Assembly: GCA_019059635.1 (NCBI GenBank)
Contig: JAGVRJ010000014.1
Location: 558,001 to 622,000, forward strand
Reading direction: 5' to 3'
Length of the DNA: 64,000 nucleotides
Origin: Proales similis
Lineage: Eukaryota; Rotifera; Eurotatoria; Ploima; Proalidae
The notes under the pieces are model-generated. The model was not told where the DNA came from, searched no databases, and was given only the letters and a program-made list of their open reading frames with translations. The position numbers and the translations under genes are program-made. Shown here piece after piece: positions 37,239-49,370 of the stretch. Within the stretch, counting starts at the first letter, position 1. Every line of letters starts with the position of its first letter.

Positions 37239-38912
37239 ATGCAGCGACCGCAACTGACTGAAGAGGCTACCTGGAAGGCCATCAGCGAGCTTTTCGAGAA
37301 AAAGGGAAAGTCCCTTCAAATGCGGGCCCTATTCGAAAGTGATAAGCAGCGCTTTGAAAAGTTCATAAGGCGTCTTGACACTCCAGACGGGGAAATTTTA
37401 TTTGATCTTTCCAAAAACATCATCGATGAAGAAATTTTGAATGCTTTAGTCAATCTTGCTCGAGCGAGAGGGGTAGAACAACACCGTGATCGAATGTTCA
37501 ATGGCGAGCAAATCAATTTTACTGAAGGGCGAAGCGTTCTCCATATTGCTCTTCGTAATCGCTCCAATCGCCCTATCATTCAAGGTGGGGTTAACGTCAT
37601 GAATGAAGTTAATTCAGTTTTGGAGAGAATCAAAGCATTCGTGAACAATGTACGCAACGGCGAATGGAAAGGATTTACAGGCAAAACTATAACTGATGTT
37701 GTCAATATTGGAATTGGAGGATCAGACCTTGGACCGTTGATGGTCACAGAAGCTTTGCAACCTTATGGAAGTCATATTCGAGTACATTTTGTTTCAAATG
37801 TGGACGGAACTCACTTGGCAGAAACTTTAAAGCGAGTTAATCCTGAGACGGTTTTGTTCGTGATCGCTTCAAAAACTTTTACAACTCAAGAAACCCTAAT
37901 GAATGCCGTTTCAGCTAAACAATGGTTCGTCGAGCATGCTCAAAGTGAACAACATGTTGCTAAACATTTCGTAGCCGTGAGCACTAACGAAGAAAAAGTT
38001 GTTGAATTCGGCATTGACAAGCGCAATATGTTTGGATTTTGGGATTGGGTCGGAGGTCGATATTCGCTCTGGTCTGCAATCGGTCTCTCAATCGCACTAT
38101 TCATAGGATTTGACAAGTTTGAGCAACTTTTGGCTGGTGCTCATTTTGTTGATGAGCATTTTCGAACGACTCCATTAGAAAATAACATACCTGTGCTACT
38201 TGCGTTGATTGGTATTTGGTATAGTAACTTTTTCGGAGCGCAGACACAGGCTATTTTGCCATATGACCAGTACATGCATCGATTTGCAGCTTACTTTCAA
38301 CAAGGAGATATGGAATCAAACGGAAAATTTGTAACAGCGAATAATATAGAAGTAACGTACCAGACCGGACCAATTGTATGGGGTGAACCTGGTACCAATG
38401 GCCAGCATGCTTTTTACCAGCTGATTCACCAAGGAACTCGTCTTATTCCTTGTGACTTTATAGCTCCAGTTCAAACCCATAACCCTTTAAGAGGTGGCTT
38501 ACATCATCAAGTTTTGTTGGCTAATTTTTTGGCTCAAACGGAAGCGCTGATGCGAGGAAAAAACCGAGACGAGGTTGAGGCTGAGTTAAAGCAAGCCGGT
38601 CTCAGTGCCGAACAAGTTGAGCGCATTGCTCCGCATAAAATCTTCAAAGGAAATAGACCAAGCAACTCCATACTCTTACCAATGGTCACACCGACCACCC
38701 TCGGTGCCTTGATCGCAATTTATGAGCACAAAATTTTCGTTCAAGGTGCTATTTGGGATATTAATTCATATGATCAATGGGGTGTTGAACTTGGCAAACA
38801 GCTTGCTAAGAAAATAGAGGCTGAGCTTCGAACTGAAGAAGCTGCAACAACCCATGACTCTTCTACCAACGGTCTCATCAACTACATAAAGCAAAAATCA
38901 AAGTCTAACTAA
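37239..38912 (+). CDS. GPI: Glucose-6-phosphate isomerase
   Basis: This enzyme interconverts glucose-6-phosphate and fructose-6-phosphate in cytosolic glycolysis and gluconeogenesis. It is intronless, with 557 residues, the usual animal length. Both family signatures are visible: [11 protein letters not shown] in the sugar-phosphate (SIS) domain and the [15 protein letters not shown] segment. The [18 protein letters not shown] active-site segment is intact, as is the [19 protein letters not shown]-terminal motif containing the catalytic lysine. The start is [13 protein letters not shown] polyadenylation signal at 39053-39058 lies just before the CDPF1 start. Confidence 0.98.
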   Translation: MQRPQLTEEATWKAISELFEKKGKSLQMRALFESDKQRFEKFIRRLDTPDGEILFDLSKNIIDEEILNALVNLARARGVEQHRDRMFNGEQINFTEGRSVLHIALRNRSNRPIIQGGVNVMNEVNSVLERIKAFVNNVRNGEWKGFTGKTITDVVNIGIGGSDLGPLMVTEALQPYGSHIRVHFVSNVDGTHLAETLKRVNPETVLFVIASKTFTTQETLMNAVSAKQWFVEHAQSEQHVAKHFVAVSTNEEKVVEFGIDKRNMFGFWDWVGGRYSLWSAIGLSIALFIGFDKFEQLLAGAHFVDEHFRTTPLENNIPVLLALIGIWYSNFFGAQTQAILPYDQYMHRFAAYFQQGDMESNGKFVTANNIEVTYQTGPIVWGEPGTNGQHAFYQLIHQGTRLIPCDFIAPVQTHNPLRGGLHHQVLLANFLAQTEALMRGKNRDEVEAELKQAGLSAEQVERIAPHKIFKGNRPSNSILLPMVTPTTLGALIAIYEHKIFVQGAIWDINSYDQWGVELGKQLAKKIEAELRTEEAATTHDSSTNGLINYIKQKSKSN

Positions 38913-39136
38913 GTAGATTAGACTATTATTTATAGTTTATAGCTTCGCTCAATGACGATCCATCTTAGATGAAAAATAGCCATCCTAAGTCCTAATAATA
39001 ATAACTATTAAATTTTATCCTAAGACTTAAAGAACCTTTGATTAGCAAACTAAATAAAAACATAATTTTTAGCATCCACTTATGATATGCTAAATGAGCA
39101 CAACTAAAGAAAAATTGACGAAAAATATGGATTGAA

Positions 39137-39559
39137 ATGAATTTAGATGAAATCGTTTCTAAAAATCTAAATCAAGAAGACTCCGAGCCTTCGCTAGGGA
39201 TTCAGAGACAAGCGCCCAAGACATTTATATGCTTCCAGTGTGGACTTCAAGCAAAATATGATTATGAAGGCAGACATCCGTTGTTGCGGCATGTACCAAT
39301 TCAAGAGACGAATATTAAGCAAAAAGAGGAATTGATTCTTAAAGAAAAGGCTTACATATGCGATGATCCATTCTCAGGGCCAGGACCTTTAAATTATTTA
39401 CAGCTAGGTGCAGACTGTTCTGTATGTAAAAAGATGATCTGTATGGGTTGCAGTATTTTTTATTTTGAAACAAGATTGTGCGTTAGCTGTGCAGTGCAGA
39501 ATCTTGAAGAACTTCCAGTTCCAATTAGAAATCTGGTGACTAAACGATGCAGAATTTGA
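39137..39559 (+). CDS. CDPF1: Cysteine-rich DPF motif protein CDPF1
   Basis: This is a 140-residue, intronless protein. It carries paired cysteines (CFQC, CSVCKKMICMGC, CVSC) and the DPF motif (CDDPFSG) that names the CDPF1 family, and the length fits. The protein is likely a small zinc-binding protein; its function is not established. The ATG at 39137 gives an acidic N terminus (NLDEIV). It lies about 225 bp downstream of GPI on the same strand, with its own polyadenylation signal at 39654-39659. Confidence 0.85.
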   Translation: MNLDEIVSKNLNQEDSEPSLGIQRQAPKTFICFQCGLQAKYDYEGRHPLLRHVPIQETNIKQKEELILKEKAYICDDPFSGPGPLNYLQLGADCSVCKKMICMGCSIFYFETRLCVSCAVQNLEELPVPIRNLVTKRCRI

Positions 39560-39775
39560 GCAAGCAAGCTTATATTATATAAATGTTGATAACGTGAAAT
39601 GTTTTAAATAACAAAGATTAAGTAGAATTCTTCTAATAATTAATAAGAAATGGAATAAACAAGAAAATATAAGGATGAAAATAATTCTCAAATAGTCGGA
39701 CATTTTGGACTTGTTTTTTGAAGGATCTTTCCGATTTGTTTCATGTAGTTAAGATCATTTAAATAGAAGCGGCAC

Positions 39776-41669
39776 TTAAAGCTTTTCAGACTCAGATGCT
39801 TGTTCGGCTGCGAGTTTCATTCTTTTTGAAAGATGCATATTATCCATTCTGACCTTTTTCTTAAAGAGCTGTTCTAAATATTTAGAACTTTTATTGGTCG
39901 ATCGGTGAAAGTGGATTGTTGTAAAATCGTTGTGCTTTTCCAATCCCTCCTGATTGAATAGGTTAACATCACCGTGAATTTCAACAAATTCGTGTAAATG
40001 ACTATGAAACGAATGGATATAAGGAGTGACATTTTTCCCTCCATACACCTGAACGTAAAGCGTGAACCAAGCTTTAGTGGCTTCTTTTACAACCTCTGCA
40101 CTAAATTGACTGCAATTTTTATCATTCTTATCTGTAACATACTCTGATCGTAACTCTTGCAATCGACTTAGTTTGCCGCGTCCAGTTTTTGCGTATGAGT
40201 TTGATTTAAGCATACAATACACTTTGTAAAAATCGGTCCATATTTTTTCTTTGAGCTCAATCATTTCAATTTCAGGAAAAAGTTTAGAAATTTTCAGCTT
40301 TGAAAATATGGTTTCTTTCTGAACTCCCATCAAATCATTAATGCGAATTGTGTTTGAACGTTGGCATTGAAAATATGGTCGATTGATGTTGCATTCGTTG
40401 CGGAGATAGTCAGTTAGCCTCTGAAAATATTTCATTTTTCGAATGTCTTTTTCGTTATTATCTAATTTTCGAATATCTGAGTTAAGAAGCTCCAAAAGAG
40501 TGTCGGTGATTCTTAAGAAAAGGTGCAGTAGATCGATTATACAAGAACTAAATGGTATGCAGTCGGTTAGCGGATGTCTTATATGCCCCCACTTAGCAGT
40601 CTTCTTGTTTTCTGGATCGATGCTAAATGCTTCAGAAAGTGATCGAGCACCTTTGGTTGGATCAATTATTGAAAATTCTTTATCTGGATCTGCAAACTCT
40701 TCTTTGTGAGCCTTACACCATATGCATGGGTAGTGTGAATTGGCTTTGTTAATTCCCATAAAGGTTGCGAGAAACTTTAAATCACCACCAAGGTATTTTT
40801 CAATTTTGTAAAGTTTTCCATTGAGCTCAATTTCATCAATATGCTTAATTTCTGAAAACAGATCCTGGAGGCACTCTTTTAAGCTTGAATAATCCTCCTT
40901 ATCTATTTGAAAAATCCCGATTGAATAATTGCCTCTCGCACTGAGACAATCTGTTTTGTCATTAATGCAAACAAAGTTAAAATTCAGAACACTGATGTTG
41001 CGAGATATATTTGTTCCGTCAGCTGTAAATTTGATCTTTATCGCTTCATTTTCCTGTAGATTAAAATGTGGTAGAAGCTCGGAAATAACCTGACGTAACT
41101 TGGCTTCTACATCAACACAAAGGCCTTTTTTATGTGTTTGAACTAGAAGCTTTTCATCGATTTCTTTTCTTTTCTTTTTTACTGAATCCAAATTTGGAAG
41201 AATATGCTGAAGATCCAGTTCCGTACGGAGACTGTTCCACACTCTATCCGAAATGCTCGATGAATCTTTGAATTGCAAACATTTTTCAATCCATTCTGGA
41301 TCGTTTCTGCTTTGCTTTAAATAGCCTTCTTCTGTAATAAAAAAATCGAATTCTTCTTGATCATCTTTCTTTGCGGGCTTAATAGAAACAAGTTCAAACT
41401 TAAGTCCTTTAAAACGATAAAATGGTCACTATGACTCAAAGAAAACAGAAAAATTCAATATTACCCATTCGTCGTAAATTTGCATTGAAATCAGATAAGC
41501 TCTTTAAAATTTTCCTACGATTTTCACATTGGTTTTGACGTGAACTCTCAAAGTGGTCCTTCCTGACTCTCTGCCGGAGGAGACCTTTCAATTCTGCCAG
41601 TTCGTTTCGCATGAGGCTACTTTGAATAACAAGATCTTCGATTTGCTCTTCTGTTAAATTGATAGGCAT
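39776..41669 (-). CDS. Transposon-derived-like protein with CIWC motif
   Basis: Two exons (41669-41465 and 41406-39776) give 611 residues after removal of a 58 bp intron. The protein has ADGTNI, then GGDLKFLATFMG followed by CIWC and a nearby His, and a C-terminal QEGLEKHND block followed by FHRSTN. This set recurs in large families of uncharacterised proteins multiplied in cnidarians and other invertebrates, which look transposon-derived. The Asp-Asp-Glu spacing and the zinc motif between them are reminiscent of DDE transposases, possibly distant from the Transib/RAG1 group. No terminal inverted repeats or target duplication were seen nearby. It could be a young transposon gene or a domesticated one. 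Confidence 0.6.
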
Positions 41670-42520
41670 CTTGATTCCTTGAATGCTGAAGGGAAATCTT
41701 GAAAGAGGAAAATGAATTGAGCTACAAGTTACTTAGCATAAATAATTTATTGACCCTTTGAAAGCAGGGGTTCAATCGTATGGTCAAGCTGAGTGAATAT
41801 GCCCGCATTTCAACTATAATTTATGCCCAAATTTCGAAAACTATTTATAATAGCATATTTGGTTGGACTATTCCCAGCCGGGATCAGAATTTCAACTTAG
41901 GATTTTTGTTTCGATTTCGAAAAGAGTAAAAATCCTGCTAGCACCTTAAAAATACCCCTTAACCAAATTACTTTCAAAGGATAATTTAGGAAAATTTTTC
42001 CCAGACATAAAATTAAGCCGTTTCTTTGGGTTCAATAGAATCAATTCCATCTTTTTTATTCTTGAATATTCAAATTCTATGAATTTGGCTATTTTCTATA
42101 ATCTTCGTTGAGTTTTGCTATAAAAATTTAATCAAACTGCATGGGGTCCCATTTGCTCATTCATATAAATGAATGAGGTTTTAGGAAAAAAAGTTTTCTT
42201 TTTGGTCAGGGCTCGAATTTAAAATGCTTGAATTGATTTAAGCTAATCTTGAATCTTATTCTGGTTTCCATGGTGAAGGCACATGAATTATGCGAAAAAC
42301 TCTTTTTTAAGCATATTGAATTTGATCGACATTGTTAGCACCAGTCTCTATAAGGATCGCGCAGACGCGCTCAAGTTTCCTTACACACAGAACACGGGTC
42401 TGTCAAATTTAAAACTCGAGAATCAACTAATCGACCTCTGAACTATTAGTATTTGTTTTCTTAGTCAAGTTCAATTCAATAAGCCAAGTCTGAGAAGGCC
42501 GGAAAGAGTCTTTTCCAGCC
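41670..42520. other. Intergenic, 850 bp, with a short palindrome
   Basis: This AT-rich spacer lies between the transposon-like gene and NEK. It contains a perfect 9-base inverted repeat with a 4-base loop at 42156-42177. No coding potential was recognised. The NEK promoter should lie at its right end. Confidence 0.5.
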
Positions 42521-43730
42521 ATGAATGCAGCTTCCAATCCACGTATTAGCAAGCAGCAAATTTATGGCGATTTAAATCATTTTCAAACCGAAAAGCGAAT
42601 TGGTCATGGCCAATTTAGTGAAGTTTTTAAAGCTCGTTGTCTAATTGATAATCAAGTTGTCGCGCTCAAAAAAATGAAGGTATTAAATAGTTAAATATTC
42701 AGAAAAAATGAAATTTTCTAGTTTCCTGATGCAGATGTGTGAGCTGATCGATCAAAAAGCCCAGGAAGAATGCTACAAAGAGATTGAACTTCTTAAGGTT
42801 TGAACTATGAAACAACATTAGTAGGTTCACTAAATTAATTTTTTTTTTTTTAAAGAAACTTGACCATCCGAATGTGATCAAGTTCTTAGCATCTTTCGTT
42901 CATGACAATGATCTCTTCATAGTGTTGGAACTTGCGGACGCCGGTGATTTATCTCGAATGATCAAAGTAAGTTCTAAAGCCATAATTATCGAGTAAAGCC
43001 AACCTAACCGGTGGAATATAATAGTACTTTAGGGAGAAAAGTCGTTTGATACCGGAGAAAACTATTTGGAAATACTTTCTGCAGATTTGCAATGGTCTTG
43101 ACCATATGCATGACAAAAGAGTGATGCATCGTGATCTCAAGCCGGCAAATGTATTTATAACTGCACAAGGTACAGTGAAACTGGGTGATCTTGGTCTTAG
43201 CCGATTTTTTGGAAAAAGTAGTGGCATGGCTTTTTCTCTTGTTGGTGAGTTTTTTATAAACTTAACTTGACTGAATTCTTTATAACAATAGACACACAAT
43301 AAAAGGAACCCCATATTACATGTCTCCAGAACGAATTCATCAAAGTGGCTACGAGTTTAAATCCGACATATGGTCATTAGGTTGTATTCTATATGAAATG
43401 GCCGCCCTCCGTTCGCCGTTTTCAGGCGAAAATATGAATCTCCAAATGCTTATTCAAAAAATCGAGAAGTGTGATTACCCAGAGCTCTCGTCTAGTCTAT
43501 ATTCATCTCAAGTAAGACACTAAATTTAAGTGGAAATGGAAATTTCAGCTTTAGTTTGAAATATTCATAAGTTGCGTGAGGTGGTTAGAGTATGCTTAAA
43601 CAACAACCCTGAACAGCGTCCCAATATAAAAGAAGTTCTTCATGTAGCGACTCAAATGCATAACTACTTCCAGAATCAAGGGCTTGTGTCGCCGGCGACT
43701 CCCTCTCAGCAAGAAATGCAGCAGGGCTAA
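42521..43730 (+). CDS. NEK7: NEK6/NEK7-type mitotic kinase
   Basis: This is a short NIMA-related serine/threonine kinase that acts in spindle assembly and cytokinesis. Six exons (42521-42679, 42735-42797, 42856-42966, 43037-43244, 43306-43511, 43572-43730) give 301 residues, essentially the human NEK7 length. Motifs are [36 protein letters not shown] (DLG in place of DFG, typical of NEKs) and [12 protein letters not shown]. The [14 protein letters not shown] segment is characteristic of NEK6/7, which have no C-terminal regulatory tail. Exon 4 uses the acceptor ending at 43036; the upstream AG would break the frame. I cannot tell NEK6 from NEK7; invertebrates usually have one ancestor of both. 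A polyadenylation signal lies at 43795-43800. Confidence 0.93.
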
Positions 43731-45007
43731 TAACTACAAAAAAACTATTTGGAGAAAGCGTTTGTTTGAATTGATGTGGTTTTATTTATTTTTCAATAAA
43801 GTAGATAAATTTGCAATCGCAAATAGATGAAAACACCAGCAAACCACGATGCAATTGAATGGCTAAACAAGAAATCGATTATTTTGTGGTTACATGATAT
43901 AATATATGACCTTTGGTTAGATTGACGCTTTTTCAGCGCTTAATAACCAGTCTCATCATGATTGCCCTGTTGCTCTCGTTAATAATGTGAATTTCGAAGC
44001 AAGTGCCGTCTCTATTCGGCACATGGCAAAAGTGAAGCTTATAAACAAATAACTCGAAACTCGATTATAATTATTCCTTTGGTCTGGATGATGCGTATTG
44101 CATGACCTGCGGGAACGAGCGCACGAATTTCATATCGATTTTCTGCTTGCTTAACTAACCCTATCTCGGGATAATTCATTTATTAGGTTCGTTTCTCTGA
44201 ACTGCAATTAAATGCCTTCTAACAAACACCGGCTGGAAGCAAGATTAATCGAGCCATCAATCATCATTATCGGTTTGCTCTAGCGGCCATACCCGATACT
44301 AGCACGAAACCATGAAATCGGATGGCTGGTTTTTTAATATTTAGAACTTAACCATTTGCATTGGTTATTTCCACAAACCCAAAGACCATGGCTCATATAA
44401 AAACTGCAATGAGTTATTTCTATCAGAGTGAGGTTCCCAAAGCAGTTTCCTGTTTGAGTTTATGTGTGCGTCTCTGTATATTTGAGGAGCGAGAATGGTA
44501 ATTAAGTTGTCAATTGAGAAGTGACAACAAAAGAAAACACCACAATCCCTTTGGCGGATTTGAAGCAGTCTGAAATTGAGCATGCGGGTGCATTTAAGAG
44601 ATGTATTCACGGGATAGTGGCTAGGACAACGGCAGCCAATTAATTATTCATGGTACAACCCTAGTCAATATCGATTTTTTTAGCACTAACTTTGCTTTGA
44701 CTTATATTCTACGATGATGCAGTTGCCATAACTTAGCCTGGGTTCATAGTTGTGTCTACCATGCGACTTAGAAAATCAACATAACTAGCTGGTACATGAG
44801 TAATAGCTTAAACATGAGATGATACATCTCATGATTTTTTGCCTGGAGATCGTTCCCATTTCATCTGTAGTTTGGTTTTGATATGGTTATCGAATAACAT
44901 AGCAATCGCGAAAAACGATAATCTTTTCCCAATCTGCTAAATAGCTTTTTTCATTATTCATCATATTTGTATAGATGACGTTGGCGAAATAGACTACACA
45001 TCAGATT
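43731..45007. other. Intergenic, 1.3 kb
   Basis: This is a non-coding stretch between NEK and the DUF229 gene. It holds the NEK polyadenylation signal and, at 44813-44833, a perfect 9-base inverted repeat with a 3-base loop. Open frames here are short and unlike protein. No RNA gene was recognised. Confidence 0.5.
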
Positions 45008-47511
45008 ATGCGAATCAAGTTCTCAAGAACCCGTGCTGTTTCTAGATTCTTGGTAGCACCGATTGGATATCTACTCTGCACTCTCAATAGATTCAAATGC
45101 GTTACTCATTTCTACTTCAATAATAGCTCATCAGATGACAAATCAAATACCATAAAAAATCGACAAACAGTTAGACCGACTGTCAAGCGCTCATTCAAAT
45201 CCAATACTACTAAGTTAGCTTTATTATTTTTGACTACGGTTGGTTTAGGACTATTCTCAATAAATTTGGAATGTGAAATTATGACCGGTAATAAGGAAGC
45301 AAAAGAAACTCAATTGAAAAATATTCATTTTATGAATTCATCCACCCTAACAATGCCGATTTCTCGGAAAATTAATTCAACCGTAATCTATCCAGTGCTG
45401 ATTGACAGGATGGACATTGAATTGACTAATATTTCACTAATACCTGAGCATCGCATATTACCAGAATTGTATTTCGAAGAAGAATTTCTTGAAATGTATA
45501 CTTATTCAAGTGTGAAACAGATAATCAGCAAGCTTGAGATTGGAGAAAATATCAATGAAACTGAACTGAGCCAAATTTCTTTGCTACCCAAACCAAAAAA
45601 AGTGCGTCCATGTATTCATCCCAAGCTTGATCCTTTTCAAGATCAGATTGTTAAAGTAATTTTATTTTAAAATTTTATATATTTAACAAGAATGAGGATT
45701 TTAATTTTTTCTAGATAACAAGATATAATCGAGAATCTCTGAAATGCAATCCGAAAGAAAATTGGGTAACTGTGGTAAATGGAAGTCTAAGGGTTTTAGA
45801 AAGTGCGAGCAAAATGCATGGCCCAATTATTTGTGCTTATATTCCCCTCTTCCGCGGAGAAGATGATCACTCTGTACTCGAAGGAAACCGAATATTTCCA
45901 GTGATTGACAACATGCCACTCATAAGTGATTTTTTCAAAGTAGACTGTCGCTCTAAGGATGGAGCAATTTACAGCAACATTCATTCAGGGATTGCGTATG
46001 ACTCAAGTTTACACCAGCGCCATCTTTGGAATCCTTTACCTCGGTTCGCTCTCGGCTATAACGTTCTTATTCTAGGTTTTGATTCCGTATCTAGAATGAG
46101 TTGGATCCGAGCCCTCCCTCTAACTTATGAATTAATGGTCAATGAAGGATTTGTGATATTAAAAGGCTACAATATAGTTGGCGATGGCACTCCTCAAGCG
46201 CTGTTGCCCATACTTACTGGACATACCGAGACCGAGCTTTATGAAGCAAGAAGAGGTCACGAAAATGCGAGCTATGTGGACGATTTTCCTTGGATATGGA
46301 AAGATTATCAGAAGGTAGGTTATGTTACACAGTGGGCAGAGGATATGCAATCAGTGGGAACTTTCCAAATGCGTATGATGGGTTTCAGAAGAAAACCGGT
46401 TGATCATTACATGAGACCGTTTTATTTAGAAGCCGAACGATATTATTCTCGTTTCCGTCCATTGTGCCTAGGCTCAATAGGACGTCATCAAAATATGATC
46501 GATTGGGCAAAGCAATTTTTTCAAGTCTATGGCCCCGATAAACCCAAATTTAGCTTTTTATTTCACTCAGAAGCAAGTCACAATAACAACTCTGCTCTTT
46601 CACAACTAGACCAAGATTTAAAAAAGTTTCTTTTATACCTTAAGCAAACTGGAGCTTTTGAGAATACTGTAATAATGCTGATGTCTGATCATGGTCTCAG
46701 AGTTACTCAAATTAGACAGTTTACTCAAGGCAAATTAGAAGAGCGGATGCCATTTTTTTCTATTCGCATGCCTAATAAATTTGAACAGCAATATCCTGAG
46801 GAAATGCACAATTTGCGGCGAAACGCGCGAAAATTAACCACACCTTTCGATATACATGAGACTTTGAAAAGTTTTCTTAATTTTAAAGAAGGAGAAAAAG
46901 GAAACTCACCGCGCCGGTCTTATAGTTTGTTTAGAAAAATCTCAACTCAACGAACATGCAGAGATGCCCAAATCGAGCCGCACTGGTGCTCTTGTTTAGA
47001 TTGGAAAGAAATAGATTTACCGAAACATTCAGAAAGAGCGAAACCGAGTGCCAAATACTCTTCTAACAGAAGGTTTAATTCGTTTGCAACAGAATCGGCG
47101 AATGCCGCAATCACCTTCATTAATAATATAATTCGTTCTAACAGAAGCAACTCCCTGTGTGCCCAGCTTAAGATTATGTCTATCGAGAGACTTGCCAAAC
47201 TTCGACCTAAAAGCGAGCTATTGGCATTTAAGCAAAGCAAAGATGCAGATGGAAGGGTGGCTATTTTTGAGAGCTATGAAGAAAAGAAAACTAACAATAC
47301 AGATTTAAACTCAGCTATCGACTATCAGATTACAGTAACAACTACTCCAGGCGGTGCAGTTTTCGAACTAACTTTTAAATATGCACCACAAAAAAAGCAA
47401 TTTGAGTTTAGCAGAAACCAAATTAGTCGTTTGAATTTGTACGGCCGACGCTCTTCTTGTGTAGAGCATTTAAAGCCAGAACTTCGGCCCTACTGCTATT
47501 GTATTAATTGA
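45008..47511 (+). CDS. DUF229 type II membrane protein, phosphatase/sulfatase-like fold
   Basis: Two exons (45008-45655 and 45715-47511) give 814 residues. A hydrophobic segment near residues 67-85 (LALLFLTTVGLGLF) after a basic N terminus suggests a type II membrane protein with a lumenal or extracellular domain. The long domain matches DUF229 (Pfam PF02995), common in nematodes and insects: GFDSVSRMSW near the active-site nucleophile position, DGTPQALLPIL, and SDHGLR near residue 540 for the metal site. The fold is that of alkaline phosphatases and sulfatases, but the substrate is unknown. The C terminus is Cys-rich (HWCSCLDW, YCYCIN). Confidence 0.85.
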
Positions 47512-47834
47512 TTAATCGATTGCTAACAGATTGAAGTTTTTTTAATGAACTTTGACTTTTCTCTAAATAACTTCTTTTGATTGGGCTCTAGTAAATTAAG
47601 TCAAGTTCATAGTGAAGGTTTAAAGAGTCCGCAACTTTTGAGTTGTATTCAAGTCTGATAGGCTGAGATTTTTATTACATTTTACGGCCTGCATAGAAAA
47701 ATACTTTAAGAAAATTCAAAAGTTTTCAGGGGCTAATCAAAAATTAATGTTATTTATATGTATTTAGCAACGAAATTTTAGACTTAAAGTATTTTAGACA
47801 TAAGTAAATTACAGCCATAAAAAAGGGCTAAGGC
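47512..47834. other. Short convergent intergenic spacer
   Basis: About 320 AT-rich bases separate the ends of the DUF229 gene and the Aurora gene, which converge. It should hold both 3' untranslated regions. Nothing else was seen. Confidence 0.5.
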
Positions 47835-48764
47835 TTAGCTCAGTTCGGCGCAGTTGGAATACTCTTTTTGGTCGGATAGAGATTTTAAAATCCAAGGATG
47901 GCTCAATACACCAGAAAGTGACAAACGCTCGTTCGGATTTTTTTTTAATAATTTGCAAATTAGGTCTCCAGCTTCGGCAGATACAAAATTTGGAATTTTG
48001 AAGTCGACACGTATTATTTTCTGATAAGTTCCATCGTGGGAAGGTGTTTCAAACGGGGGTTTGCCAACCAGCAGTTCGTAGCAGAGAACCCCTAGTGACC
48101 ACAGATCAACTTTTTCATCATGAGGCCTATCGTCAATCATCTCAGGTGGAAGGTAGTCTAAGGTTCCGCATACGGTTGTTCGCCTGGATGATGGTGCATG
48201 GACAGACCACCCGAAATCGGCTATTTTTAATTCTCCGTAAATGCCTAAGAGCAAGTTTTCTGGTTTTATGTCTCGGTGAATAACTTTTTTAGAGTGGCAA
48301 TATTGCAAAGCATCCGCCAACTGTCTGATATACGTAGCCGCTTGACGATCGTCAAAACGGCCGACCGATTTTAACAGCGCATAAAGCTCGCCTTTGGAGG
48401 CGTATTCAAGGATCATATAAACACGAGTGTCATCGTAGAAATAACCGTAGAGACGAAGGATATTAGGATGTCGTAAATGAGATTGTATCTCGATCTCGCG
48501 TCTTAATTGGTGCTCGCATCCAGCCTTTTGTACTTGATGTTTGAAAATAACTTTGAGAGCAACGATGTATTTGCTCCGTTTCTCACGAGCCAAATAAACA
48601 TTCCCAAATTTGCCTTTTCCTAACGGCTTACCAACCTCAAAGTCGGCAAGACACCATTTTTTGTTTGCTCGTTGCTGTTCCGGGGGTTCTGATTTGGCAT
48701 TTTGATGAACATTCTCCTTAGTCGCGCCATTCTCTTTGTTTTCGCTGCTTTGAGCTGCTTCCAT
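47835..48764 (-). CDS. Aurora-family mitotic kinase
   Basis: This serine/threonine kinase controls chromosome alignment, spindle assembly and cytokinesis. It is intronless, with 309 residues. A short polar N terminus precedes the domain at about residue 43. Motifs are [40 protein letters not shown] and the activation loop [16 protein letters not shown], whose Thr is the Aurora autophosphorylation site. All catalytic residues are present. The DFGWSVH segment and T-loop are diagnostic of Aurora. The short N terminus is closer in size to Aurora B/C, but no feature clearly separates A from B. Confidence 0.95.
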   Translation of the reverse strand: MEAAQSSENKENGATKENVHQNAKSEPPEQQRANKKWCLADFEVGKPLGKGKFGNVYLAREKRSKYIVALKVIFKHQVQKAGCEHQLRREIEIQSHLRHPNILRLYGYFYDDTRVYMILEYASKGELYALLKSVGRFDDRQAATYIRQLADALQYCHSKKVIHRDIKPENLLLGIYGELKIADFGWSVHAPSSRRTTVCGTLDYLPPEMIDDRPHDEKVDLWSLGVLCYELLVGKPPFETPSHDGTYQKIIRVDFKIPNFVSAEAGDLICKLLKKNPNERLSLSGVLSHPWILKSLSDQKEYSNCAELS

Positions 48765-49370
48765 TATAATTGGCTTATCGGTCTTGTTTTGCTTTTATAC
48801 AATGTTGTATTCTAGACTACTCGCGACAGTGAAGCGCTTGTTCAATCCAATAATAGCGGAGTGACCACCCTTGCGCGTCTTAAGCTGGCTATGCAGTCAT
48901 AAGCTCGCCTGAGCCAGTTACTACAGTGATTTTCGTTAGACCAAGTCTGTAGATGCATCAGGACCTTAATGCAAAACTAACATGCCGGTTACCTAGAAAA
49001 TTTTAAATAAGAAAATTTCGAGGCAACTGAACTGGGCTTACTTCCCTAGAATACTGCTAGCAAAAATAAATACGATTATTTTCTTTAACTTCCAAATAGA
49101 GAAATGTTATTTCATCAGCATGAGCAATTTGTCCAGTGGCTGTCAGGTCATCTTCTTTTTTTACTCTCCTCAACTGTCGGACAAAAGTTGACCATTACCT
49201 GGACGAACTGTAAATTAACCTTGAAGAATATGAATATCAAATTAACTAGGTCATGTCAATGCACGTTCAGAGGTAGAGTGCACGAATGAAAGGTATGTAC
49301 GTCTGACTGGACATCGAACATAGTGTCAAAGCCCCGAAGACAAGCCGAGATCCTACTAAATTCTGCTAAG
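48765..49370. other. Intergenic region upstream of Aurora and Ly6 genes
   Basis: About 600 bases separate the divergent Aurora and Ly6 genes. One pyrimidine-rich stretch near 49150-49175 is almost identical, over about 24 bases, to the 3' end of Ly6 intron 1 near 49489-49513. No open frame here looks coding. Confidence 0.45.

Noticed and set aside
44365-44610. An 81-residue minus-strand open frame between NEK and the DUF229 gene
   Set aside because: Random-looking composition and no splice partners.
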